DNA of 40,570 bases from Terriglobia bacterium (GCA_020073645.1 JAIQET010000039.1:1-40570), one strand, 5' to 3'; counted from the first letter of the stretch, positions 24,644 through 35,178 are shown. Notes: generated by a model from the sequence alone, not told the origin. Made by a program: numbers and translations.

Positions 24644-24895
24644 CTAAGCCCCTTTCTTCCGGGCAGTCTCGACAGTTCTCTTCCCAATTCCCTTCACGAG
24701 ATGATCGACGGCAACACCATTATCCTTTAGCTTGCCGGTGTTGCTCCACGTCCATTCGCGGAGTATGAATGAGGCGATTTCAGCCTTGTTTCTACCGTAC
24801 AATCCCCTTTCTGCTAACTCTTCAAGGAGTTGCTCCATCGCAGGACTGATGCGGAGCAAAAGGGGGCGCGATTCGACACGGTTCTCCCTGGCCAT
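24644..24895 (-). CDS. Small ribbon-helix-helix-like regulator or antitoxin
   Basis: 83 residues. RPLLLRISPAMEQLLEELAERGLYGRNKAEIASFILREWTWSN has the beta-strand plus two-helix pattern of ribbon-helix-helix proteins (x-L-x-L-R-I-S-P, then GLYGRNKAEIASFILRE with the GxN/S-KAE turn). The C-terminus is basic. It is first in a four-gene minus-strand operon; the next gene starts 4 nt after its stop. An inverted repeat lies at its start codon, as expected for autoregulation. It may be an antitoxin of this module or simply its repressor. Confidence 0.7.
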   Translation of the reverse strand: MARENRVESRPLLLRISPAMEQLLEELAERGLYGRNKAEIASFILREWTWSNTGKLKDNGVAVDHLVKGIGKRTVETARKKGA

Positions 24896-24929
24896 TCTAA
24901 TTAGATATTAATTGCTCTCTATCTAGAAT
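24893..24929 (-). promoter_or_regulatory. Inverted repeat over the start of the RHH-TIGR04255 operon
   Basis: On the minus strand ATTCTAGATA is followed after 12 nt by TATCTAATTAGAAT, running into the ATG at 24895. The arms are complementary except for a 3-4 nt insertion. CTAATTAG and TCTAGA are also palindromic. This is a likely operator for the small DNA-binding protein. The DNA is strikingly AT-rich for this region. Confidence 0.55.
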
Positions 24930-24947
24930 GCCAGCACCTTCCAAGGT

Positions 24948-26360
24948 TCAGAGGATGTAGCGCGACAAATCCTGGTCTTTCACAATATCCGCCAACATCT
25001 TGCGCACGTAGTCGGCGTCCACTTTGAACTGCTCGCCCTTCTTGTCGGGGGCTTCAAAGCTGATCTCATCCAGCACGCGTTCCATGATGGTGTGCAGACG
25101 GCGGGCGCCGATGTTTTCCGTGCCTTCGTTCACGCGGAAGGCGAAGCGGGCAACTTCTTCCAGGGCTTCCCGTGTGAACTCCAGTTTCACACCCTCGGTC
25201 TCCAGCAGCGCCGTGTACTGCTTCACCAGCGACGACTTGGGTTCGGTCAGAATGCGGATGAAGTCGTCCATGGTCAACGATTGCAGTTCGACGCGAATCG
25301 GGAACCGGCCTTGCAGCTCGGGAATCAAGTCGCTGGGCTTGGAGACGTGGAATGCCCCCGCTGCGATGAACAGGATGTGGTCGGTGCGTACCATGCCGTA
25401 GCGCGTGTTGACCGTTGTGCCTTCGACGATGGGCAGGATGTCGCGCTGCACGCCTTCGCGGGAAACGTCGGGCCCGTGGCCGCTTTCGCGGCCGGCGATC
25501 TTGTCAATCTCGTCGAGAAAGATGATGCCCGCGTCTTCCACCCGGTCAATCGAGATCCGCGTGACCTGGTCCATGTCGATCAAGCGCTGCTCCTCTTCCT
25601 GGATCAGGTACTCGAAGGCTTCGTTGACCTTCATCTTCCGCTTCTTGGTGCGCTGGCCGAAGATGTTGGGCAGCATGTCCTTGATGTTGACGTCCATCTC
25701 CTCCACGCCCTGGTTGGAGATGATTTCGAAAGAGGGGAAATTCCGTTCGCGTACGTCAATCTCGACGATGCGCTCGTCGAGCTTGCCTTCGCGCAGTTGC
25801 TGGCGCAGCTTTTCGCGGGTGCGAGAGTGTGATTCACCGGATGAAGTTGTTCCTTCGAGCACGAAACCGGCTTGTGGCTCCACCGGACGCGGCGACGGCG
25901 TGGGTGGCAGTAGGATATCCAGCAGGCGCTCTTCGGCGTTGAGTTCGGCCTTGTCGGACACGTCTTCGAGTTTCTCTTCGCGCACCATGTCGATGGCAAT
26001 CTCGACCAGGTCGCGAATCATGGACTCCACATCGCGCCCCACGTAGCCGACTTCGGTGAACTTGGAAGCTTCCACCTTCAGGAAGGGCGAGTTGGCCAGC
26101 TTGGCCAGGCGGCGGGCGATCTCGGTCTTGCCCACGCCGGTGGGCCCGATCATGATGATGTTCTTGGGGATGATTTCTTCGGCTAGGTCGGGGGTAAGCT
26201 TCTGGCGGCGCATGCGATTGCGCAGGGCGATGGCGACCGCGCGTTTGGCGGCGTTCTGACCGATCACATGCTTGTCCAGTTCGGTCACGATCTCACGCGG
26301 CGTGAGTTCGTCCAGCGCAATTTGTTCTTCTTCGACACTTCCGGGTAAGTAGATAGCCAT
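24948..26360 (-). CDS. hslU: ATP-dependent protease ATPase subunit HslU
   Basis: 470 residues. It starts [32 protein letters not shown], with Walker [10 protein letters not shown] at 72-80, the HslU pore-loop region [21 protein letters not shown], Walker [12 protein letters not shown], sensor [13 protein letters not shown] and [11 protein letters not shown], and the C-terminal tail ending DLSRYIL that inserts into HslV. The inserted I-domain is present (about 145-265). It unfolds substrates and feeds them to HslV in the cytosol. It lies 94 bp downstream of hslV, with a word-type inverted repeat between them. The upstream partner order (hslV then hslU) is standard. Confidence 0.95.
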   Translation of the reverse strand: MAIYLPGSVEEEQIALDELTPREIVTELDKHVIGQNAAKRAVAIALRNRMRRQKLTPDLAEEIIPKNIIMIGPTGVGKTEIARRLAKLANSPFLKVEASKFTEVGYVGRDVESMIRDLVEIAIDMVREEKLEDVSDKAELNAEERLLDILLPPTPSPRPVEPQAGFVLEGTTSSGESHSRTREKLRQQLREGKLDERIVEIDVRERNFPSFEIISNQGVEEMDVNIKDMLPNIFGQRTKKRKMKVNEAFEYLIQEEEQRLIDMDQVTRISIDRVEDAGIIFLDEIDKIAGRESGHGPDVSREGVQRDILPIVEGTTVNTRYGMVRTDHILFIAAGAFHVSKPSDLIPELQGRFPIRVELQSLTMDDFIRILTEPKSSLVKQYTALLETEGVKLEFTREALEEVARFAFRVNEGTENIGARRLHTIMERVLDEISFEAPDKKGEQFKVDADYVRKMLADIVKDQDLSRYIL

Positions 26361-26457
26361 AAGTCAGTCGCTAGTCGTTGGTCGCCAGTCGTTAGGCCTT
26401 GATCGTAAGGCTCGGGTCTTGGCCAACGACCAACGACTATCGGCCAATGACCGGTTA
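26361..26457. repeat. Word-type inverted repeat between hslV and hslU (GTCGTTGG / CCAACGAC)
   Basis: AGTCGCTAGTCGTTGGTCGC and CAGTCGTTAG on one side, CCAACGACCAACGAC on the other: iterated GTCGTTGG words with an inverted counterpart. It is inside a probable operon, so any hairpin would lie in the shared mRNA. Confidence 0.6.
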
Positions 26458-26997
26458 CAGTTCCTCGATTGTCACCTTGTCATTGGTATAGATGCACATC
26501 TTGCCGGCAATCTTCATGGCTTCTTCGGCGATCTGGCGCGCGGAAAGCTGGGTGTGCTCAGCCAATGCCTCCGCCGCCGCCTGGGCATAGGGTCCGCCGC
26601 TGCCGATCGCGGCAATGCCGCCGTCGGGCTCGATTACGTCGCCCTGGCCGCTGAGCAAGAATGTCTGCTCCTTGTCGGAGACCAGCAACAATGCTTCGAG
26701 ATGGCGCAGGAACTTGTCGGTGCGCCAGTCCTTGGCCAGTTCGACCGCAGCCCGCCCGATGTTGCCGTGATACTGCTCCAGCTTGGCCTCGAAGCGGCTG
26801 AACAGGGAAAACGCATCGGCGGTGGAGCCGGCGAATCCGGCCAGAATCTTGTCCTGATAAAGCCGCCGGATCTTCTTGGCGGAATGCTTGATGATGGCTT
26901 CCCCTAGCGTGACCTGGCCATCCCCAGCCATGACCACATTGCCGTTCCGGCGCACGCACAGAACGGTCGTCGATCGGACTAAGCGCTTCGGGCTCAT
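26455..26997 (-). CDS. hslV: ATP-dependent protease peptidase subunit HslV
   Basis: 180 residues. A 9-residue propeptide (MSPKRLVRS) precedes the catalytic Thr of [26 protein letters not shown]; Asp17 lies in AGDGQ and Lys33 in [26 protein letters not shown] and [14 protein letters not shown] are standard. It is the proteolytic core of the HslUV chaperone protease. A TATAAT box on the minus strand (27017-27012) lies 14 nt before the ATG and is the likely -10 for hslVU. It shares an Ntn-hydrolase fold with the IS-borne protein at 18148-19119, but the two are clearly different proteins. Confidence 0.96.
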   Translation of the reverse strand: MSPKRLVRSTTVLCVRRNGNVVMAGDGQVTLGEAIIKHSAKKIRRLYQDKILAGFAGSTADAFSLFSRFEAKLEQYHGNIGRAAVELAKDWRTDKFLRHLEALLLVSDKEQTFLLSGQGDVIEPDGGIAAIGSGGPYAQAAAEALAEHTQLSARQIAEEAMKIAGKMCIYTNDKVTIEEL

Positions 26998-27051
26998 GAG
27001 GTTAATTCTTTATTATAGCAGCGGGACGGAGGTCGCTGGGGAACTCGCCCC

Positions 27052-27096
27052 CGGTGACGTATGTCACAGCCGGGTGTGCGGATGCTGCCCTATACT
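27052..27096 (+). promoter_or_regulatory. CRP/FNR-type dyad and promoter of the Met/His/Cys-rich gene
   Basis: GGTGACGTATGTCACA (27053-27068) differs at one base from the TGTGA-N6-TCACA half-site arrangement. TATACT at 27091-27096 is the likely -10, which places the dyad centre about 42 bp before the start, the usual class II activator position. No good -35 is seen, which fits dependence on an activator. Confidence 0.5.
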
Positions 27097-27132
27097 GCAG
27101 CCTGTTCCGAATCATGCGAAGGAGAGAGATTC

Positions 27133-27630
27133 ATGAAATCTGCCGTAGTTTGTCTCGTCGTAATTCTGCTTTCCGCTGCCCTCTGGGCGCAGGCTGCTCC
27201 AGCCGCAACTCCGGCTCCGCAAGCCCCGGCGGCAGCACCAGGCGCGCCCATGCATCATCACGAGCACGCGATGGGCGGCATGCGCGACCAGCACATGCAG
27301 GAGATGAAGGCGCAAGTCGAGAAGATGCGCGCCACCCTGGAGCAGATGAAAGCCAACCTGGCCAAGGTGAAAGATCCCGCCCTCAAACAGCAGAGCCAGC
27401 TGGATGTTGACCTGTGGGAAGGCATGGTCAAGCACATGGAAGGCATGGTCAGCATGATGTCCGGGCATGAAGGCATGGGGATGATGCATGGCGACATGCA
27501 CGGCGGCAAGGAAGGCGGAATGGGGTGCTGCAAAGACATGAAGGAGGGCGGCGGTTGCTGCGGCGGCAACAAGTGCATGCAGGGCCCGCCCAAGCCGGCT
27601 GAGGAAAAGAGCCCCGCACCCTCGCTCTAG
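27133..27630 (+). CDS. Exported Met/His/Cys-rich, putative metal-binding protein
   Basis: 165 residues from ATG 27133, preceded by AAGGAGAGAG. Signal peptide MKSAVVCLVVILLSAALWAQA, then an Ala/Pro-rich linker, a HHHEH cluster, a helical Met/Gln/Lys segment (about 58-105, MRDQHMQEMKAQVEKMRATLEQ) and a C-terminal run of Met/His/Gly ending in GCCKDMKEGGGCCGGNKC. The clustered His, Met and paired Cys suggest periplasmic copper or similar soft-metal binding; that is inferred from composition. A possible CRP/FNR-family site controls it. It is convergent with acnA. Confidence 0.75.
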   Translation: MKSAVVCLVVILLSAALWAQAAPAATPAPQAPAAAPGAPMHHHEHAMGGMRDQHMQEMKAQVEKMRATLEQMKANLAKVKDPALKQQSQLDVDLWEGMVKHMEGMVSMMSGHEGMGMMHGDMHGGKEGGMGCCKDMKEGGGCCGGNKCMQGPPKPAEEKSPAPSL

Positions 27631-27703
27631 TTTTCGACCTGACTTCTGGATCGATCCCGATCGGCGGGACTGCTGGAAGCGGGAAACCGCTATGGCTGTG
27701 AGA

Positions 27704-27728
27704 AAAACAAGCCGGGCGTCGCCCGGCT
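27704..27728 (-). terminator. Rho-independent terminator of acnA
   Basis: AGCCGGGC, GTC, GCCCGGCT (27710-27728) is a perfect 8-bp stem. On the minus strand it is followed by TGTTTTTCT. It lies 23 bp beyond the aconitase stop codon. Confidence 0.75.
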
Positions 27729-27750
27729 GGGCAGGTGAGGACACCTGCCC
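27729..27750. repeat. REP-like palindrome, GTAGGG-headed
   Basis: GGGCAGGTG, AGGA, CACCTGCCC is a perfect 9-bp stem with the head CGTAG on the minus strand, abutting the acnA stop codon. Same design as 792-812, 6411-6438 and 38713-38733. Confidence 0.65.
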
Positions 27751-30447
<2,697 letters not shown>

Positions 30448-30604
30448 ATGAAGAGTGCCTTCCTGAGGGTATAGATGCGGAACACTGGCTCCGAGCACCA
30501 GCGCGGCTGTGGGCCCACAGCGCAGCCCAAATCACTTTTAGTTTAGTCCTCTACCTGGGGATTGCGTAGGGGTAGCTTTGCTGATTCGTCTTCCGGGCTG
30601 CGAA

Positions 30605-30825
30605 CTAGAGGTCCGCAGGAGTCAGACCCGTATGTTTTGCGATGCGAGCGAGCATTTTGGGGCCGATTTCAACGCGGTCATGCAAACGCCCAAATATAGT
30701 CGGGAAACTTGGCGTCACGGTGCCTCAGCTTAACGTGTGAACCGCTCTGCGAAAATGGGATACCAGCCGATTCGCAGGAGTGCCTTGTAGACTTTCCCGG
30801 CTTTCGCGCTGGGCCATCGGCTCAC
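30605..30825 (-). pseudogene. hicA: hicA toxin gene broken by two frameshifts
   Basis: From a GTG at 30825 (overlapping the hicB stop as GTGA) the first frame reads SRWPSAKAGKVYKALLRIGW, a HicA opening. QSGSHVKLRHRDAKFPDYIWAF then continues in a second frame, and HDRVEIGPKMLARIAKHTGLTPADL in a third, ending at TAG (30605-30607). The catalytic GSH(V/R)KL motif and the EIGPKML-AxHTGL block are recognisable. Neither the first nor the second frame runs on past a break. The mRNA interferase should be inactive; sequencing error is possible but would need two events. Confidence 0.75.
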
Positions 30826-31070
30826 GCCGAAGCGCAAATGAGACTGATAGATTCTGGAACGGTCCTGGACTTCTCGACACGGTCGGCGATCACCCGCAGA
30901 GCCAGAGCATAGGCATTCGCCTTGGCCTGATTCTCCGTACGGCCATAGGCGAGAACGCCGGGAATGTCCGCGATCTCGGCGATCCAGCGGCCATCATTCT
31001 CGCGTTCAGTCTCGATATTGAAGCGCAAGTCCTGGCTCTTGACGCTGCGCGACGATCTTCGCTTGGCCAT
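30822..31070 (-). CDS. hicB: HicB-type antitoxin (UPF0150 fold)
   Basis: 82 residues: LRFNIETERENDGRWIAEIADIPGVLAYGRTENQAKANAYALALRVIADRVE, the partial RNase-H-like HicB pattern (E-x-E-x-DGRW-x-AE-x-x-x-x-PG-x-x-x-YG-x-T-x-x-EA/QAK). It has an upstream charged N-terminus. It is the first gene of a hicBA operon whose second gene is frameshifted, so it is now an orphan antitoxin. Confidence 0.85.
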   Translation of the reverse strand: MAKRRSSRSVKSQDLRFNIETERENDGRWIAEIADIPGVLAYGRTENQAKANAYALALRVIADRVEKSRTVPESISLICASA

Positions 31071-31293
31071 AACTGTTATTGAGGATACTCCTGTTGCGTA
31101 TTGCTTTGCATAACGAAGTTACCCATGTTTCGCACAGAACGCGATACATGGTCATCATCGGAGCGAGATGCGCGCTTCCAGATACTGCGGTCACGCGGGC
31201 GCTAGGTGCGTTAACAAGTCAAGTTAAGATCATCAAGGCGCGAGCCACCTACGACCGGTTCGAGATGGTTGAAGAGGAGGGATGAGGTTATGG

Positions 31294-31503
31294 CTAGGTT
31301 TTTTTCGGTGTTGAAGGGGACACTGGAGCCTGCACGGGAGTTGTTTGAGTAGGGGCGGGAACTAGTGGGGTTGGCACCATCTTCGCTGGCTCTCTACCAT
31401 CCGTCACGGGTCTTCTTTGGGTCGGAGCGGGCGCCATCTTCATTGGCTCCCTGCCGCCCTTTACGCCTTCAATATATAGACCCGTCTTCTTCCCTTTGCT
31501 CAT
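31294..31503 (-). CDS. Small Pro-rich protein with two GREPxKM motifs
   Basis: 69 residues, no membrane segment. KGGREPMKMAPAP (about residues 15-27) and DGREPAKMVPTPLVPAP (about 35-51) repeat the motif GREP-x-KM-x-P-x-P, followed by a Pro/Thr/Val tail. The first 28 residues (MSKGKKTGLYIEGVKGGREP...) align with the C-terminal tail of the upstream membrane protein from its Met residue (MSDHDKTGKPIEKVVIPDGL...GREPAKM), so it may derive from a partial duplication. It lies 28 bp downstream on the same strand. Function unknown, and the coding status is less sure because of its low complexity. Confidence 0.5.
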   Translation of the reverse strand: MSKGKKTGLYIEGVKGGREPMKMAPAPTQRRPVTDGREPAKMVPTPLVPAPTQTTPVQAPVSPSTPKKT

Positions 31504-31531
31504 GATTCCGCCTTCGTGCTTCCGAACTATT

Positions 31532-32242
31532 CTACTCTTTCGTTGGACAGGGTGCCACTGGTGCAGCCTCCTCTGACTTTGCTGGTGTGGCAGGTGCAGG
31601 GGGCGCGGGCATCATCTTGGCTGGTTCCCGTCCCCTCTTTAAACCATCTGGAATTACCACTTTCTCGATCGGCTTGCCGGTTTTGTCGTGGTCACTCATA
31701 TAGAAGTTCCTCACACTAACTGTCGCAGCATCCGGCGTCTTCGCGCTGTCGCCCGTGTGGAGACTGCTCACGTTCTTTACAACAAATATCACAGTGCAGA
31801 CCAGGCCAACAAGGAAAAGTACCAGTGCACCGTAGGTGCAGACCGCCAGTGCTTTCCAGTGAAAGGTCCTCTTGTTTAAAAGCTCAGAACTTCTCGTGGA
31901 CCAGATCTCGTCGAGAAAATCCCGTTGTTTCTTGAGAGCGGCGATGCTGAACTGAAATGACACAACCGTAGTCACGATGCACAGAGCGAACGCAATCCAC
32001 GAAGCCAGAAGCAGAAAGATCCAAGCCGCTTGCCCGAGCGGAACGATGTCTTTGATGAACGCTAAGGAGACCCCAAGTGCGCCGCTCGAAAGAGTCAACA
32101 TGCTTTTATCGAAGCTGTCCGTGCTGCTGTCGATGTCGCTCTTCACCTGTTCCGCTTGGGTTCGATGCCACCGATCCCATTCCTCCTTCGCAGTGTCTTT
32201 CGCGGAACCTTCTGGGTTAGTCGGATCAACCATTGATTTCAC
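31532..32242 (-). CDS. Membrane protein with GREPAKM tail
   Basis: 236 residues (Met4 is another start). The N-terminus is acidic and hydrophilic. Two or three hydrophobic helices lie at about 52-110 (MLTLSSGALGVSLAFI..., AAWIFLLLASWIAFALCIVTTVVSF), then a cytosolic helix, and a further helix at about 143-167 (ALAVCTYGALVLFLVGLVCTVIFVV). The tail is soluble: VRNFYMSDHDKTGKPIEKVVIPDGLKRGREPAKMMPAPPAPATP. The SLATT-like arrangement (DIDSSTDSFDKSMLTLSSGALGVSLAFI with paired helices) is suggestive only. It probably forms an operon with the 69-residue protein. Confidence 0.65.
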   Translation of the reverse strand: MKSMVDPTNPEGSAKDTAKEEWDRWHRTQAEQVKSDIDSSTDSFDKSMLTLSSGALGVSLAFIKDIVPLGQAAWIFLLLASWIAFALCIVTTVVSFQFSIAALKKQRDFLDEIWSTRSSELLNKRTFHWKALAVCTYGALVLFLVGLVCTVIFVVKNVSSLHTGDSAKTPDAATVSVRNFYMSDHDKTGKPIEKVVIPDGLKRGREPAKMMPAPPAPATPAKSEEAAPVAPCPTKE

Positions 32243-32449
32243 TCCCTCACCAGTGTAGTCACGTCACCTAGAGCGCGGACGAAAAAGGCGCCATGGCCGG
32301 CACCTCATGTTTCGTCGCTTTTTGCGCAACGCCGCCGCTGGGCATCTAGTTTCGCTGCGACCGTCGTTGAGAGTCGTTCGCAAGAAAACGACTCCGCTTC
32401 CTCAGGATGACAATCGGGGTACTGAGCCACAGGGGTTATGGTTCAACGT

Positions 32450-32866
32450 TCACTTCGCCCGCAGCAGCAGCATGGGGGCGCTAATCCTGTGCTGCACCCG
32501 GGTGGCGGTCGTGCCCAGAAACACATCGGCAAGGAAGCGGTGACCGTGAGTGCTCATGGCCACCAGGTCGCATCCCTTCTGCTTGACCCATTTGACGATT
32601 TCGTCGGCCGGTTCGCCGTAGGCAAGTTCGGCCTGGGCTGGGATGCCGACAGCCTGGAACTCGGCTCGAACTTTTTCCAAATAGGCAGTGTCTTCGGCAA
32701 TTTCAGGGCTCACCGCGTCCCGGCCGTAAGTCCTGGCTGCCCAGCCGTCGGCCACATGCAGCAGCACCAGACGGCTGTGCGCGAGTTTGGCGAGCTGTTT
32801 GATGTGTTCGATGATCGCCCGGTCGGTGGGCGTACCGTCCAACGTCACGAGAATGGTTTCGTACAT
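32450..32866 (-). CDS. Universal stress protein (UspA family)
   Basis: 138 residues with the Usp alpha/beta fold: MYETILVTLDGTPTDRAIIEHIKQLA at the start, VLLHVADGW, and the ATP-binding-type C-terminal block CDLVAMSTHGHRFLADVFLGTTATRVQHRISAPMLLLR, in which the G-2x-G-9x-G/S motif is partly kept (THGHRFLADVFLG). It lies 27 bp after mntH on the same strand, so it is probably co-transcribed with the manganese transporter; the partnership is common for Nramp genes in soil bacteria, but its role is not known. Confidence 0.9.
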   Translation of the reverse strand: MYETILVTLDGTPTDRAIIEHIKQLAKLAHSRLVLLHVADGWAARTYGRDAVSPEIAEDTAYLEKVRAEFQAVGIPAQAELAYGEPADEIVKWVKQKGCDLVAMSTHGHRFLADVFLGTTATRVQHRISAPMLLLRAK

Positions 32867-32893
32867 GGTGGTCCTGTTTCTTTCGTCCGTCCA

Positions 32894-34342
32894 TCACCCG
32901 CCGACGATGACCTGCCACGCGGCTTTGAGCGAGTCCGGCAGGCCGTAGATGTCCATGGCGGTGATCAGAATAGCACTGGCCCAACCCGCCACCAGCAGCA
33001 ACCGGCCGTTCTTCCAAGCCCCCATTCGCTTGTGGGAGCTGGTGAAGTGCAGGAGCGGGAACATGGCGAAGGGCAGCTGCAGGGCCAGCACCACCTGGCT
33101 TAAGGTCAGCAGGTCGGTCACGCTGCTGTCGCCTCGCAGACCGATGATGAAAACCGCCGGCAGGATGGCCAGCGAGCGGGTAATGAGCCGCCGGACCCAG
33201 GGCTTGATCCGCCAATGCATGAAGCCTTCCATTACGACTTGCCCGGCGAGTGTGCCAGTGATGGTGCTGCTCTGGCCGCTCGCCAGGAGCGCCACTGCAA
33301 ACAGTGTGCTCGCAACCGCGGTGCCCAATAATGGCGCCAGGGTCAAATAAGCGACGCGGATCCAGTCGTTGTCGGGGCCGAACGTGACCACCCTCCCACC
33401 CGGCACCATGATGCTTTGCTTTCCAAAGAACACCATCGCCGCAAGCACCAGAATGGCCGCGTTGACGAAGAAGGCGACGGTCAGGGCCACGATGGAGTCG
33501 ATGGTGTTGAAGCGAAGTGCGCTGCGAATCGATGGCTCGTCTTTTTGCAGCTTGCGGCTCTGTACCAGGGCAGAATGCAGGTACAGGTTGTGGGGCATCA
33601 CCGTGGCGCCGATGATGCCGATCGCGACGTACAACATCCCCGCTTGACGAAAGTGTGGTGTGATGAGTGCCTGTCCCATTTCCAGAAAGCTGGGTTGGGT
33701 CTGGGGCAATATGAAAATCTCGATGAAGTAGCACACCCCGATGGTGGCGATCAGCAGCAGAACAATGGCCTCGATGGTGCGCATGCCAAAGCGCTGCAAG
33801 GCCAGGAGCAGCAGAACGTCCAAACCGGTGATGATTACCGCCCACAGCAACGGGATGTGGAACAGCAAGTTGAGGGCGACAGCGCTCCCCAGCACCTCCG
33901 CCAAGTCGCAGGCGCCAATGGCCACCTCACTCAGCAGCCAGTTGGGCCAGCGGGTCCACGTGGGATACCAGTCGCGGCAGCATTGGGCGAGGTCTTTCCC
34001 GGTTACCACGCCCAAGCGGGCAGAGATGACCTGCATGAAGATGGCCATCAGGCTGGCCAGGCCGACCACCCACAGGAGGCCGTACTTGAACTGAGCGCCG
34101 CCTTGCAGGTCCGTCCCCCAGTTGCCAGGGTCCATGTAGCCGACGCTGACGAGAATCGCCGGGCCCACGAAGGCCCGCCATTGTTCCCAAAATCCCGCTT
34201 CATGATGCGGTACCTCGACGGAACTGTGCACCCCCTCCAAAGACAAGTGGTTGGTAGGTTGAGCATCGGCGGTGCTGCCGGCGGCGGACGCGCGGGAGTC
34301 GCCCAACCCGCCGGTGTTCATTTGCCCGTCTTCCTTTCTCAT
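32894..34342 (-). CDS. mntH: Nramp-family Mn2+/metal-ion transporter MntH
   Basis: 482 residues. A hydrophilic N-terminus of about 50 residues precedes the Nramp core; the second ATG (34321) has an AAGGAAG site and is an equally good start. Transport signatures are GYMDPGNWGTDL in helix 1 (DPGN binding site) and GATVMPHNLYLHSALVQ in helix 6 (MPHN). About eleven membrane helices can be followed to the end. It imports Mn2+ or Fe2+ with protons. The minus-strand promoter (TATAAT 34412-34407) overlaps the palindrome TTAACTATGGTTAA, the likely target of the adjacent DtxR-family regulator. It forms an operon with the Usp gene. Confidence 0.93.
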   Translation of the reverse strand: MRKEDGQMNTGGLGDSRASAAGSTADAQPTNHLSLEGVHSSVEVPHHEAGFWEQWRAFVGPAILVSVGYMDPGNWGTDLQGGAQFKYGLLWVVGLASLMAIFMQVISARLGVVTGKDLAQCCRDWYPTWTRWPNWLLSEVAIGACDLAEVLGSAVALNLLFHIPLLWAVIITGLDVLLLLALQRFGMRTIEAIVLLLIATIGVCYFIEIFILPQTQPSFLEMGQALITPHFRQAGMLYVAIGIIGATVMPHNLYLHSALVQSRKLQKDEPSIRSALRFNTIDSIVALTVAFFVNAAILVLAAMVFFGKQSIMVPGGRVVTFGPDNDWIRVAYLTLAPLLGTAVASTLFAVALLASGQSSTITGTLAGQVVMEGFMHWRIKPWVRRLITRSLAILPAVFIIGLRGDSSVTDLLTLSQVVLALQLPFAMFPLLHFTSSHKRMGAWKNGRLLLVAGWASAILITAMDIYGLPDSLKAAWQVIVGG

Positions 34343-34393
34343 CTTGTGTGCTTCCAGGACAGGAACAAGTCAACTGGCATATACGGCTGGAAA

Positions 34394-34412
34394 TTAACTA
34401 TGGTTAATTATA
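34394..34412 (-). promoter_or_regulatory. DtxR/MntR-type operator overlapping the mntH promoter
   Basis: TTAACTATGGTTAA (34394-34407; extended AATTAAC-N4-GTTAATT) adjoins a TATAAT -10 box on the minus strand (34412-34407). Its counterpart TTAAGCATGGTTAA is upstream of the regulator gene at 35100-35113. Binding here would block mntH transcription when metal is plentiful. Confidence 0.65.
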
Positions 34413-35076
34413 CCGGGCGTGAAGGCAGGGGGGAAACCCAAATCTTGTCGGCTGCGGATCGGCCTAAAACCATGGCACCCGAGGCTGTCTGGAGACAGAG
34501 CGTCTTGTCGTAGTTGCACTCCACCAGGCGGAGTTCTGCTCCGGGCCGAATGCCGCGTGCCTCGAGAAATTCGAGGAGGTTCCGGTCCCGCTCATAGATC
34601 CCGCTCACCTGGTAGCGTTGTCCCGCTTCCGCTTCGGAAAGCAGCATCAGGCCACGCCTGTGGCGGCTCCCCGGACTCTCCAACTCACTCAGATTGCCGT
34701 GTGGGCAGGCGCCTCCGCGGCCGAGTTTGGCCAGGAGCTTAGCCTCGAAATCGGGTGAAACGGCGTGCTCCAGGCGCTCCGCCTCATCGTGCACTTTGTA
34801 CCATTCCATGCCGAACATCTCGGACAGCATGCGCTCGATGAGGTGATGGCGGAGGGTAAGCTTGCGCGCGATCTTGCGCCCGGTCGGGGTGAGCCCAACG
34901 TGGCCGTCGCCACGTACGCGCACCAGGCCATCCTTCTTCAGCCGGCGCAGTGCCATGGTGACGGCCGGCGGTGATACCGAAAGCCAGTGCGCCAGCGTCG
35001 CGGAGATCACGGTCTCACCTTCGCTCTCGGCTTCCAGGATGGCCTTCAGGTAATCTTCTTTGGAGACGGTAATCAT
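34408..35076 (-). CDS. mntR: DtxR-family metal-dependent transcriptional regulator (MntR-like)
   Basis: 222 residues. The N-terminal winged helix (VSKEDYLKAILEAESEGETVISATLAHWLSVSPPAVTMALRRLKKDGLV) is followed by the metal-binding and dimerisation domain with RHHLIERMLSEMFGMEWYKVHDEAERLEHAVSPDFEAKL (His/Glu ligands) and HGN, then a C-terminal SH3/FeoA-like domain (YERDRNLLEFLEARGIRPGAELRLVECNYDKTLCLQTASGAMVLGRSAADKIWV). It represses metal uptake genes when loaded with Mn2+ or Fe2+. Its own promoter (TATAAT 35091-35086) lies 9 nt from the ATG, giving a near-leaderless message, with a matching operator just upstream, so autoregulation is likely. It directly precedes mntH. Confidence 0.9.
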   Translation of the reverse strand: MITVSKEDYLKAILEAESEGETVISATLAHWLSVSPPAVTMALRRLKKDGLVRVRGDGHVGLTPTGRKIARKLTLRHHLIERMLSEMFGMEWYKVHDEAERLEHAVSPDFEAKLLAKLGRGGACPHGNLSELESPGSRHRRGLMLLSEAEAGQRYQVSGIYERDRNLLEFLEARGIRPGAELRLVECNYDKTLCLQTASGAMVLGRSAADKIWVSPLPSRPV

Positions 35077-35085
35077 CTTAGGGGG

Positions 35086-35113
35086 ATTATACGGTGAGAT
35101 TAAGCATGGTTAA
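35086..35113 (-). promoter_or_regulatory. Promoter and operator of the mntR-like gene
   Basis: On the minus strand GGTTAACCATGCTTAATC (palindrome core 35100-35113) precedes TATAAT (35091-35086), which is 9 nt from the ATG. The palindrome differs from the mntH operator at two bases. Confidence 0.6.
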
Positions 35114-35137
35114 CCGGAATTGGCTGGGTAGGTCGGA

Positions 35138-35178
35138 ATTGCCAATTTCCGATTTCCAATTGCCAATTTGAAACCCGG
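35138..35178. repeat. Word-type repeat (CCAATTTCC / CAATTGCCAATT), left of purDE
   Basis: GGAATTGCCAATTTCCGATT and TCCAATTGCCAATTTGAAA; a variant recurs directly after purE (37074-37105) and an inverted version at 37133-37165. The words bracket the purD-purE operon. Confidence 0.55.

Noticed and set aside
31079..31285. 68-codon plus-strand frame beside hicB
   Set aside because: No ribosome site, partner or motif; treated as non-coding, possibly a remnant.
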